Shown one piece after another: positions 1-5,691 of a stretch of DNA of 7,874 nt. The stretch is from Bacteroidota bacterium (GTDB taxonomy: Bacteria; Bacteroidota; Bacteroidia; B-17B0; Aurantibacillaceae). Numbering within the stretch: the first letter of the stretch is position 1; each line of letters opens with the position of its first letter. The DNA lies in the NCBI GenBank assembly GCA_023433205.1, contig JAEZDS010000264.1:1-7874 (forward strand), read 5' to 3'. A model generated the notes under the pieces. It was given only the letters and a program-made list of their open reading frames with translations, was not told the DNA's origin and ran no database searches. The translations under genes and the position numbers were made by a program.

Positions 1-40
1 GGCAATAAGCACCCTTCGTTTGATCGTCGAATAAGGGCAT

Positions 41-70
41 AAAAAAACCCACGGTGAGGGCTGCGGGTCT
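41..70 (-). terminator. Rho-independent terminator after the small exported protein gene
   Basis: Read on the minus strand, a 6-bp stem (arms at 63-68 and 47-52, ACCCGC with GTGGGT, one G-T pair) encloses a 10-nt loop and runs directly into a seven-U tract (41-47). It lies about 22 nt past the stop codon of the gene ending at 91, so it probably ends that transcript. The stem is short but the U tract is clean. Confidence 0.75.
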
Positions 71-90
71 TTCTAAATCAAATTCAAATT

Positions 91-399
91 TTATTCAAAA
101 CAGGCATACTCTGGCCCTGACAAGGCGCAACCTGTATAGTACCACATGTCGCCATGTGCAGCATGGCCCGCAAGTGAACCAGGAGGTACCTGCATCATAG
201 ACCAGGTTCCGTTACCGTGGCTGTGGTAGATCCACACCTGCGTACCATTGCCTTTATTATTGGCATTTCCGCCGCTTCCGCTTTGTGGTCCCTCTGAACC
301 ACTTTTGCCATTGCCATTGCCATTGCCTGCATAACTAAATGATAAGGCAAGAACCAGGATTAAACTTAACGAGCCGGCCAGAATTTTTAACTTTTTCAT
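91..399 (-). CDS. Small exported Gly/Asn-rich protein with HxxHGD motif
   Basis: A 102-aa protein of unknown function. I start it at the ATG at 399, because the MKKLKIL opening gives a classic signal peptide: basic residues 2-6, a hydrophobic core at about 7-22 and a likely cut after SYA at 24. An ATG seven codons upstream (420) would put a poor leader in front. The mature part begins with low-complexity Gly/Asn/Ser sequence (25-52, GNGNGNGK near its start). It then has a compact end, QVWIYHSHGNG at 54-64, SLAGHAAHGD at 75-84, and two cysteines at 91 and 100 that could form a disulfide. The pattern H..G, about 12-20 residues, then HxxHGD and Cys recalls a short motif I know from many exported Bacteroidota proteins, usually written CHxPxG...HLxHGD. 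Here the usual Cys before the first His is Tyr. It stands alone with its own terminator downstream. A metal-binding or structural role is only a guess. Confidence 0.75.
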   Translation of the reverse strand: MKKLKILAGSLSLILVLALSFSYAGNGNGNGKSGSEGPQSGSGGNANNKGNGTQVWIYHSHGNGTWSMMQVPPGSLAGHAAHGDMWYYTGCALSGPEYACFE

Positions 400-461
400 A
401 GTTGTAATTTTTACCCACACAAATTTCGTTTATTTATCCCATACTTCATCGACCAAAGCTC

Positions 462-481
462 AATTTTCTTCGACGAAAATT
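462..481. promoter_or_regulatory. 20-bp near-perfect palindrome, operator-like
   Basis: The arms AATTTTC (462-468) and GAAAATT (475-481) flank TTCGAC. Nine of ten symmetric pairs match. It lies 62 bp upstream of the ATG at 399 and 55 bp past the stop codon at 537. The absence of a U tract argues against a terminator, so an operator for a dimeric regulator of the small exported gene is the better reading. On the minus strand just downstream there is a weak TTTG (457-454) followed 17 nt later by TAAATAAA, only loosely like the Bacteroidota -33/-7 promoter pattern. Confidence 0.35.
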
Positions 482-536
482 CACCATGAGGGTGCCAATA
501 AAAGAGGCCATCACTACTTAACTGATTACTAACGCG

Positions 537-1544
537 TTACCGGAAGCAATAAACTTTAAACTTTTCTACATGCGACCCCCGGCTCAATACCACCAGATAG
601 ACGCCTTCTGGCAGGTCAAGGCTTGTGTCGTAGGTCAAAGTTCCTTCGTTATTGAGGGGCAACAAACCTATTTCTCCGCCGTGCAGGTCAAACATTCTGA
701 TAGTTAACACCGGCAAATCATAATTCTGGATGGTTAAATAGGTACTCTGTCCTGCTTTTTGAAATTGAATTTCGGGTTTTACTGCATTTTTATGGTGCAG
801 TACACCTGTAACCCCCAAAACAGAGGAGCTGTGATCGAGATCTGACTGCAACAGCCGGTAATAGTTCATTCCCGGCCAGGGCTTATGGTCGGTAAACTCA
901 TAATCAATGTTGCGTCGCAGCGTGCTGTTTAATATTTTCGGTTCTATGACCCCGAGTGCAATCCATTCTTCCTTGTGACTGAGTTTTTCCACCTGGTAAT
1001 GGTCGTTATTTATTTCAACCAGCGCGTGCCACGACAGGCAAATGTTTTCGAAACAGGAAGCAGCGCTAAAATGGGAGATAAGAACCGGAAGCGCCGCAGA
1101 ACAGGCCAGGTAATTAGGTGGCATGCATCCCGGGCCGCTATAATTTCCATTAGCACCACTCCAGTAACCAACCCCGCAGATTTCTATCAGATTTGATTGC
1201 CCCCCGGTAGCGGCCAGAATTTGAGCGCCGGGGTAAATATACAATCTGGAATTGCAAGGCAGAAACATCTTCTGGCCATTTCCAAACTGAAGGGTGCCTT
1301 TTATGACCAGAACCACGGGAGAGGTGCAGCCGGACTGGTTTAACGTAGTATTTACATTTACAGTATGCCCCGCCTGGATTATTATTGAGTCGCCGCAGGT
1401 GGGTACACCTGAAGGTGACCAGGTGCCATTGGTGTTCCAGTTACCGCCACCGGTGCTTGTTTTGGTTGCGGCATTTGCCTGCAATACCAAAACCATGATG
1501 ATCAGGTGGGCGACCCAACCATAAGTTTTAGAGCTTACTTTCAC
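537..1544 (-). CDS. Secreted protein with T9SS type A-like C-terminal sorting domain
   Basis: A 335-aa exported protein. The start is GTG at 1544: an in-frame TAA nine bases upstream rules out a longer form, and the next Met (17) would destroy the signal peptide. That signal peptide spans residues 1-25 with a likely cut after ANA. The mature N-terminus (about 30-110) reads GGGNWNTNGTWSP, then GDSIIIQAGHTVNV, the beta-helix/G8-like opening common in Bacteroidota surface proteins, with several Cys (50, 73, 97, 123, 140, 148). Residues about 153-236 carry the familiar fibronectin-like segment (LSWHALVEINNDHYQVEK and later NYYRLLQSDLD), which usually precedes the sorting signal. The last 75 or so residues (TIRMFDLHGG, LPEGVYLVVL, KFKVY) resemble a type A CTD used for type IX secretion and outer-surface attachment. 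The binding or enzymatic role is not visible. It is codirectional with its neighbours, but the 120-bp gap upstream suggests its own promoter. Confidence 0.85.
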   Translation of the reverse strand: MKVSSKTYGWVAHLIIMVLVLQANAATKTSTGGGNWNTNGTWSPSGVPTCGDSIIIQAGHTVNVNTTLNQSGCTSPVVLVIKGTLQFGNGQKMFLPCNSRLYIYPGAQILAATGGQSNLIEICGVGYWSGANGNYSGPGCMPPNYLACSAALPVLISHFSAASCFENICLSWHALVEINNDHYQVEKLSHKEEWIALGVIEPKILNSTLRRNIDYEFTDHKPWPGMNYYRLLQSDLDHSSSVLGVTGVLHHKNAVKPEIQFQKAGQSTYLTIQNYDLPVLTIRMFDLHGGEIGLLPLNNEGTLTYDTSLDLPEGVYLVVLSRGSHVEKFKVYCFR

Positions 1545-1664
1545 AACACTTTAAAATTCGCCGAAAAAGAGACAGTTTCATCGAAGGACAGTAAAAGAAA
1601 TCACCGCCGGATTGTGTAAAAGTGTTGACTAAATCGTTTTAACTGAGGGTCAGCTTGATGCGCT

Positions 1665-2462
1665 TCACGTGGCGGGCTGTTTTCTGATCACTTTTCGGAA
1701 TATTGCCGGAAACCACCGTTTTAAATAAACCACAATTATTTCTTTACCTCCAATATAGATCTCTTCCTTAGCTGAGAAAATATTCTTAATGATTTGCTTT
1801 GCGCATTCCTCGGCGGTTGTAGCAGCTATGTGACTAGGATCCATCTCTGCGTGTTTTTTACCACCTGCCGCAAAAGCATTAAGCGACACATTCGTTCTGA
1901 TCTTTCCCGGACAGACAAGCAATACAGAGATCCCTCTGCTTTCAAGCTCCAGCCGCAGGGATTCAAAATAACCGTGCAGTGCATGTTTGGCCGCGCAGTA
2001 AGAGGAGCGTAAAAAGAAACCTAATTTCCCTGCTATACTGCTTACCACTATGATCCTGCCTTCTTTTTGCCTCAGCATGTAAGGAAGCACAGCTTTTGTG
2101 AGATTTATCTGCGCGAAATAATTGACCTCCATCAGTAAACGCTCAGTTTCTTCGGAAGTCTGCAGCACTTCACTGCGCTGACTCACTCCTCCATTATTGA
2201 TCAGGATGTCGATCTTCCCGAATTTGTTCATCACCTGCGCCGCGAGACCGGAGGCATTTCTGGTATCGGCCAGATCAAATGGAAGAACAAGCAGGTCGAG
2301 GTCGGGCAGTCCGCAACGCCTGGCTACCCGCTGCAGCTCCTCTATCCTTCTCGCTGAAAGAATGAGTCTGGCGCCCCGCTCAGCAAGCTGCAGTGCGAGT
2401 GCTTCGCCAATGCCTGAAGAAGCGCCTGTTATCCACACCACCTTATCTTTAAAATTCTGCAT
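1665..2462 (-). CDS. Short-chain dehydrogenase/reductase (SDR), classical type
   Basis: A 265-aa classical SDR, an NAD(P)(H)-dependent oxidoreductase with a Rossmann fold. The nucleotide-binding motif TGASSGIG is at 12-19. Arg residues follow strand 2 (SARR, 36-39), which favours NADP(H). NNGG at 89-92 replaces the usual NNAG. The catalytic set is Asn114, Ser142 (VVSSIAG), Tyr155 and Lys159 (YCAAK), with the PG turn at 185-186. The C-terminus (about 238-261) is a hydrophobic/basic tail, IIVVYLKRWFPAIFRK, that may lie at the membrane, as in DHRS7-like SDRs. The substrate cannot be read from the sequence; a lipid or carbonyl compound is plausible. The ATG at 2462 follows the TAG of the glycosyltransferase gene (2463-2465) with no spacing, so the two are almost certainly co-transcribed and translationally coupled. 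Confidence 0.93.
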   Translation of the reverse strand: MQNFKDKVVWITGASSGIGEALALQLAERGARLILSARRIEELQRVARRCGLPDLDLLVLPFDLADTRNASGLAAQVMNKFGKIDILINNGGVSQRSEVLQTSEETERLLMEVNYFAQINLTKAVLPYMLRQKEGRIIVVSSIAGKLGFFLRSSYCAAKHALHGYFESLRLELESRGISVLLVCPGKIRTNVSLNAFAAGGKKHAEMDPSHIAATTAEECAKQIIKNIFSAKEEIYIGGKEIIVVYLKRWFPAIFRKVIRKQPAT

Positions 2463-3227
2463 CTATGTCTTTTTTGCTGTGTAGAGCGCGCGGAGCTTCC
2501 TGTATTTCAGATAAGTTCCATAAGCTGTTACGCGCGATAATACAAAGCCGGCTCTTCCATCTAAAAAACCAAATTTCAACAGATAGTGATCCAGGAACCG
2601 GGCAAGCGGGTTGAGCCACAATTTGAACCAGGGAGCCTTTTTTCCTTTTTCTTTATACGCCCTGGCAGCAATTTCTGCAAAGTACTCCATTTGCCGGTAA
2701 TGTTCAGCAACCGAGTAGTAGCTGTAATGCAGAATGTCACCTTTAAGATAACCTGCCTGAGAATCGCCCTCAAATAATTCAAATTTGTCGTGGGGATTAA
2801 TGCCGCTCCACTGGCCTTTTTGTTTATCCCACAACCGCAGTTTACGATCGGGATACCACCCGCTATGCCGCACCCATTGTCCGCAATAGTTGGTGAGGCG
2901 ATTCATGTAGTAACCCTGCTTTATAAACTTACTTTTAACTTCAAGCACAGAATTTTTTAAAACTTCATCAATGGCCTCATCCGCGTCGAGAGATAGAACG
3001 TGGTTATAACTTGTATAAGTAAGCGCTCTGTTTTTCTGTTCAATATGGCCATCGAAACGGTGTGTAAAGAACCTTGCCCCGTAACGCAAACAGATCTCTT
3101 TCGTCTGATCGGTGCTTCCTGAATCAAGTACCACTATCTCGTCGGCAATGTCCTTTATTGAATCAAGGCAACGACCTATGTTCTTTTCTTCGTTAAATGT
3201 AATTATCACCACCGACAGCTTCAGCAC
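2463..3227 (-). CDS. Family 2 glycosyltransferase, WaaE/KdtX-like
   Basis: A 254-aa GT-A fold glycosyltransferase that should transfer a sugar from a nucleotide-sugar to a lipid-linked or LPS-core acceptor on the cytoplasmic face of the inner membrane. The GT2 opening LSVVIITFNEEKNIGRCLDS spans 4-23. VLDSGSTDQT (33-42) holds the nucleotide-binding Asp. The metal-binding DxD lies in LSLDADEAI (79-87). Residues 120-150 (RHSGWYPDRKLRLW, then INPHDKFE) match the acceptor-side signature of the WaaE beta-glucosyltransferase group, and the basic C-terminus fits membrane association. The start is GTG at 3227: an in-frame TGA six bases upstream excludes anything longer, and MLKLSVVI is the expected family opening. 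It is the first gene of the minus-strand pair with the SDR. A role in lipopolysaccharide or other surface glycan assembly is inferred from family; the sugar and acceptor are unknown. Confidence 0.9.
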   Translation of the reverse strand: MLKLSVVIITFNEEKNIGRCLDSIKDIADEIVVLDSGSTDQTKEICLRYGARFFTHRFDGHIEQKNRALTYTSYNHVLSLDADEAIDEVLKNSVLEVKSKFIKQGYYMNRLTNYCGQWVRHSGWYPDRKLRLWDKQKGQWSGINPHDKFELFEGDSQAGYLKGDILHYSYYSVAEHYRQMEYFAEIAARAYKEKGKKAPWFKLWLNPLARFLDHYLLKFGFLDGRAGFVLSRVTAYGTYLKYRKLRALYTAKKT

Positions 3228-3353
3228 CCCTCAAAAATAGTGCTTTTTAAAGAACTGTTTATCTTTATGGCAGGGTGGCACTGCACAATTAATTTGTATA
3301 AATACTTTAATCGTTACTGACATTTCAGAATTCAGAATATATATTATCTACGT
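3228..3353. promoter_or_regulatory. Divergent intergenic region carrying two opposed promoters
   Basis: These 126 AT-rich bp separate the minus-strand glycosyltransferase start from the plus-strand nitrilase start, so promoters for both directions must lie here or run into the genes. On the minus strand TATTTTTG (3239-3232) matches the Bacteroidota -7 consensus TAnnTTTG exactly. It ends only 4 nt before the GTG start, and no TTTG is found at the expected -33 spacing. No convincing match was found for the nitrilase side. Confidence 0.4.
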
Positions 3354-4148
3354 ATGAAAGTTACACTGGTACAAAGCAGCCTTCACTGGCAGGACATATC
3401 TTCCAACCTCAACCATTTTGAGAAACTGCTAGATTCGGACCGCACCAAGACTGACCTGATAGTTTTGCCTGAGATGTTCAATACCGGCTTCACTATGCAG
3501 CCGGAAAAGTATGCTGAAGCCGCAGAAGGCTCCAGTTTTCAGTGGATGAAAAAGCAGGCACATACACGCGAGTGTATTATCACTGGAAGTATGGCTGTTA
3601 GTGACGGCAACTCCTACTTTAACCGGCTCTATTGGGTTGCTCCCAACGGTAAATTTCTATTTTATGACAAACGCCATCTTTTTAGAATGGGCGGCGAACA
3701 CGAACACTACAATTATGGCACACAGAAGCTTATCACCACGTTTAAGGACTGGCGGATTTGCCCTATGGTATGTTACGACTTACGGTTCCCTGTATGGAGC
3801 CGCAACCGATTTGATAAAAAAAACAGCAGCTACGAATATGACGTACTGATCTATATCGCTAACTGGCCCGCTGCAAGAGCAATGGCCTGGAAACAGTTGT
3901 TGATTGCCCGAGCCATCGAAAACCAATGTTATGTGATAGGAGTAAACAGAATAGGGGAAGACGGCAACGGTGTTGCTCACAGCGGCGACAGCATGGTGAT
4001 AGATGCTAAAGGAGATGTGTTATATGCCAGTGACGCCGATCAGGAAGAATTATTTACAATTTTGTTGGATAAAAGATCGCTTGATGACTTCAGGACGAAG
4101 TTCCCGGCGGGCATGGATGGGGATGTGTTTACATTAGAAACAAAATAG
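3354..4148 (+). CDS. Nitrilase-superfamily omega-amidase (YafV/Nit2-like)
   Basis: A 264-aa carbon-nitrogen hydrolase, a cytosolic Cys-dependent amidase. The catalytic triad is complete: Glu40 in LIVLPEMFNTGF, Lys106 in FYDKRHLF, and the nucleophile Cys140 in VCYDLRFPVWSRN. GEHEHYNYG (114-122), ANWPAARAMAW (169-179) and RAIENQCYVIGVNRIG (186-201) are hallmarks of the YafV/omega-amidase branch. These enzymes hydrolyse 2-oxoglutaramate or 2-oxosuccinamate to the oxo-acid and ammonia, and are thought to clear by-products of glutamine or methionine transamination. The length is normal for the family. The start ATG at 3354 has no Shine-Dalgarno sequence. The gene stands alone, divergent from the glycosyltransferase, and no terminator was found after it. 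Its last codons (from about residue 244) are echoed by a diverged copy 550 bp downstream. Confidence 0.93.
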   Translation: MKVTLVQSSLHWQDISSNLNHFEKLLDSDRTKTDLIVLPEMFNTGFTMQPEKYAEAAEGSSFQWMKKQAHTRECIITGSMAVSDGNSYFNRLYWVAPNGKFLFYDKRHLFRMGGEHEHYNYGTQKLITTFKDWRICPMVCYDLRFPVWSRNRFDKKNSSYEYDVLIYIANWPAARAMAWKQLLIARAIENQCYVIGVNRIGEDGNGVAHSGDSMVIDAKGDVLYASDADQEELFTILLDKRSLDDFRTKFPAGMDGDVFTLETK

Positions 4149-4460
4149 TTCTGCAATTACCCCATTAGGGTCTAAATACAACTGGTGATGGCGCTAATTG
4201 GCAGGAGCCTCACCCTTTACCTCCAATAAAAGTTATTCAACGCTCCAACCTTTTCTGCTTTCTGGCGGCATTATTTAATGTATAGTCATGTGTTCTTTTG
4301 TTGCCAAAAACCAATTATCTTCTGCGACCTTTAATTACAAGGCAAGGTTTCTCATAACAAAATGCTTAGTTATTGAGTGAGCTTCGTCTTTCAATTATTA
4401 AAAAAAACAAAAAACCGTCAATGTAACTCTACCTTAGTCTAAACCAAAAAACTAAGAACT

Positions 4461-4550
4461 ATGAAAAAATCTCTCCTTCTTCCAATTCTACTCCTCTCTC
4501 TCCTTGCACTGACCCAAAGAGGAAAGGTGAAAAAACTTGTAAAGCAGTAA
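4461..4550 (+). pseudogene. Signal-peptide-like 29-aa mini-ORF, probable gene-start remnant
   Basis: An ATG follows an A-rich leader typical of Bacteroidota gene starts and opens MKKSLLLPILLLSLLALTQ. This is a textbook signal peptide or single membrane span at residues 4-17. The frame then gives a short basic tail (RGKVKKLVKQ) and stops at TAA 4548-4550. The best reading is the 5' end of a lost secreted-protein gene joined to unrelated sequence. The alternative is a genuine one-span membrane microprotein with a cationic tail. The sequence alone cannot decide. Confidence 0.45.
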
Positions 4551-4632
4551 AATATTTGTATATCCAATGAGTAGTTAATCCTGCGGCAGTTAAGAATATA
4601 CAATTCATAACTACCCATACAAATCCGGCTCT

Positions 4633-4752
4633 GACCACTTCAGGACAAAGTTCCCGGGGGGTATGGATGGGGATGGATTCACCATTCATGTGCAGAAAGT
4701 TGCGTTTGATCTTAGCAGAACAATTACTGAGCGAAAAAGCATTATGAATTAG
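4633..4752 (+). pseudogene. Decayed copy of the nitrilase/omega-amidase 3' end
   Basis: Positions 4637-4675 match 4087-4125 of the intact nitrilase gene at 36 of 39 bases. The similarity continues at codon level to 4686, giving DHFRTKFPGGMDGDGFTI against DDFRTKFPAGMDGDVFTL. Several differences are silent third-position changes (ACG/ACA, GGC/GGT, TTT/TTC, ACA/ACC), so the copy seems to have diverged while still coding. The frame continues for 21 more codons beyond the intact gene's end to a TAG at 4750-4752 and is closed upstream by TAA at 4591. Nothing resembling the catalytic core (Glu, Lys, Cys) lies upstream, so it cannot be functional. A truncated paralogue from an old tandem duplication, or a remnant of a related gene, is the likely origin. 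Confidence 0.7.
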
Positions 4753-4910
4753 GGAAAAGTGTTGTAAACGCTCCAGCCCTGCGTACATTTGTATCAACCA
4801 AAAGAAAGAACCTATACAGCTTATAAAATAATTCCCTCAAAGGTCCTTCTGGTTAAAAATTAGCAGAGCACCGCTTCTGCCAGATAATTGAATCGCATGT
4901 TTAGAAAGAG

Positions 4911-4944
4911 AAAAGCCCCTTACCGGAAACGGAAGGGGTTTTTT
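4911..4944 (+). terminator. Strong rho-independent terminator with GAAA tetraloop, no gene upstream
   Basis: CCCCTTACCG (4916-4925) pairs with CGGAAGGGG (4930-4938) around a GAAA loop, with one bulged A, followed by six Ts (4939-4944). Four As precede the stem, so it could also work on the minus strand. The nearest plus-strand coding sequence upstream is only the remnant ending at 4752, and no minus-strand gene reads into it from the right. Confidence 0.85.
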
Positions 4945-5101
4945 GATTCTACAATTTTGTGAATACAGAACAGGATCAATATTGTATGGTGCAGGCATAT
5001 TGAGGGTCAATCCAAAAATCTGAGGAAGGGTTTGTATGAACAGGATTTTAACATGTCCGGGAACATTTAAGGTCTATTCAGGTTAGGGTCGTATAGCCAG
5101 G

Positions 5102-5129
5102 CTGGACGCTTGTCGCAAGGCGTCGCCAG
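5102..5129. repeat. GC-rich imperfect hairpin
   Basis: CTGGACGC (5102-5109) plus TTG pairs with CAA and GCGT..CCAG (5116-5129) around a TCG loop. This makes 11 bp with two small bulges. The segment is clearly GC-richer than its surroundings. An alternative pairing of CTTGTC (5109-5114) with GACAAG (5131-5136) is possible. No U tract follows, so it is not a terminator. It could be a REP-like element or an RNA structure in the leader of the downstream operon. Confidence 0.35.
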
Positions 5130-5311
5130 GGACAAGAAGTGGGTAAAACTCCCCCAACATTTGGGATTGGTCCTATTATAGCTGAAAGCACATCATTTCA
5201 CCTTGTTTTGTCCTTTTCCGCTGCACTGGCATCATTTTCGCTTGTATCTGCGTGTAACTTCTGTGGTTGACAAGAACTGCAAAGGCAAAACTAAACGTTC
5301 ACTTAATAAAG

Positions 5312-5689
5312 ATGCCAGCAACATTAGGACATAAAATTTGGGCCATCGCCGAGGGTTATATCCCCGGCAAAAGTAATGGTCCGGAACCTGCATTTACGAG
5401 CCATGAAACCGCCTGCATTTTAAACGCAGGCGAAAAGAATGCCAATATTGAGATCACCCTGTATTTTGCCGATAAGGAACCTGTTGGTCCATACAAGATT
5501 ACAGTGCCAGCACGCCGGACCCTTCACCTTCGTTTTAACGACCTTAGCGATCCTGAACCCGTGCCGCGCGACACAGATTACGCGAGTGTGATAAGATCAG
5601 ACGTGCCAATAGTGGTGCAACATACCCGACTGGATTCCCGCCAGAAAGAAAATGCTTTATTAACCACTATCGCATTTCCGGCCGGCTGA
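5312..5689 (+). CDS. ASRT-family (sensory rhodopsin transducer-like) predicted sugar-binding protein
   Basis: A 125-aa soluble protein closely resembling Anabaena sensory rhodopsin transducer along its whole length. WAIAEGYIP is at 10-18, SHETACILNAG at 30-40, DKEPVGPYKITVPARRT at 54-70, RFNDL at 74-78, DTDYASVI at 87-94 and VPIVVQHTRLDSRQ at 98-111. ASRT is a beta-sandwich tetramer in the cytoplasm. Comparative genomics has proposed that the superfamily binds small molecules, probably sugars, and most members occur without rhodopsin. I start it at the ATG at 5312, preceded by an A-rich TTAATAAAG, because this gives the family's usual length. An in-frame TTG at 5267 would add 15 residues unlike the family. 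It is the first gene of a tight operon: its TGA is 2 nt from the GH13 start. It is likely a sensor or regulator of the sugar enzymes encoded after it; a light-signalling role is unlikely without a rhodopsin. Confidence 0.93.
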   Translation: MPATLGHKIWAIAEGYIPGKSNGPEPAFTSHETACILNAGEKNANIEITLYFADKEPVGPYKITVPARRTLHLRFNDLSDPEPVPRDTDYASVIRSDVPIVVQHTRLDSRQKENALLTTIAFPAG

Positions 5690-5691
5690 CA

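Larger units (their letters stand above)
4149..5311. other. 1.16-kb gene-poor spacer with gene remnants
   Basis: No intact conventional gene is visible on either strand. The stretch is AT-rich to about 4910 and more mixed after that. It contains a 29-codon hydrophobic mini-ORF (4461-4550), a diverged copy of the nitrilase 3' end (4633-4752), a strong terminator (4911-4944) and a GC-rich hairpin (5102-5129). A short inverted repeat, CCCAA-CAT-TTGGG, sits at 5153-5165. Leftover gene ends together with a terminator that has no gene suggest that coding sequence was deleted or decayed here. The promoter of the downstream ASRT operon should lie in the last 150 or so bp; I see no clear consensus. 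Confidence 0.6.

Noticed and set aside
1544..1627. 9-bp inverted repeat CAACACTTT / AAAGTGTTG flanking the intergenic region
   Set aside because: Repeats of this length and spacing are expected several times by chance in a window this size. There is no transposase or target duplication to support mobility.
4176..4290. Plus-strand frame reading TTGDGANWQ, like the opening of the secreted protein at 537-1544
   Set aside because: Similarity is limited to a few residues, with no signal peptide before it and a stop soon after. It is probably coincidence.
4459..4797. 112-codon minus-strand ORF in the gene-poor spacer
   Set aside because: It is antisense to the signal-peptide-like ORF and the nitrilase remnant. 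Its composition is unremarkable, it has no recognisable domain, and its end is simply the complement of the hydrophobic mini-ORF. I take it as a chance frame.
4845..4910. Possible degenerate tRNA before the orphan terminator (AGCAGAGCACCGCTTCTGC region)
   Set aside because: An anticodon-arm-like stem can be drawn, but there is no acceptor stem, no GGTTCGA T-loop and no CCA-type end.
5267..5311. TTG at 5267 as the ASRT start, or TTGACA at 5267-5272 as a sigma70 -35 box
   Set aside because: The 15 extra residues are unlike the family and the ATG at 5312 gives the normal length. The hexamer has no good -10 partner, and Bacteroidota promoters do not use that consensus.
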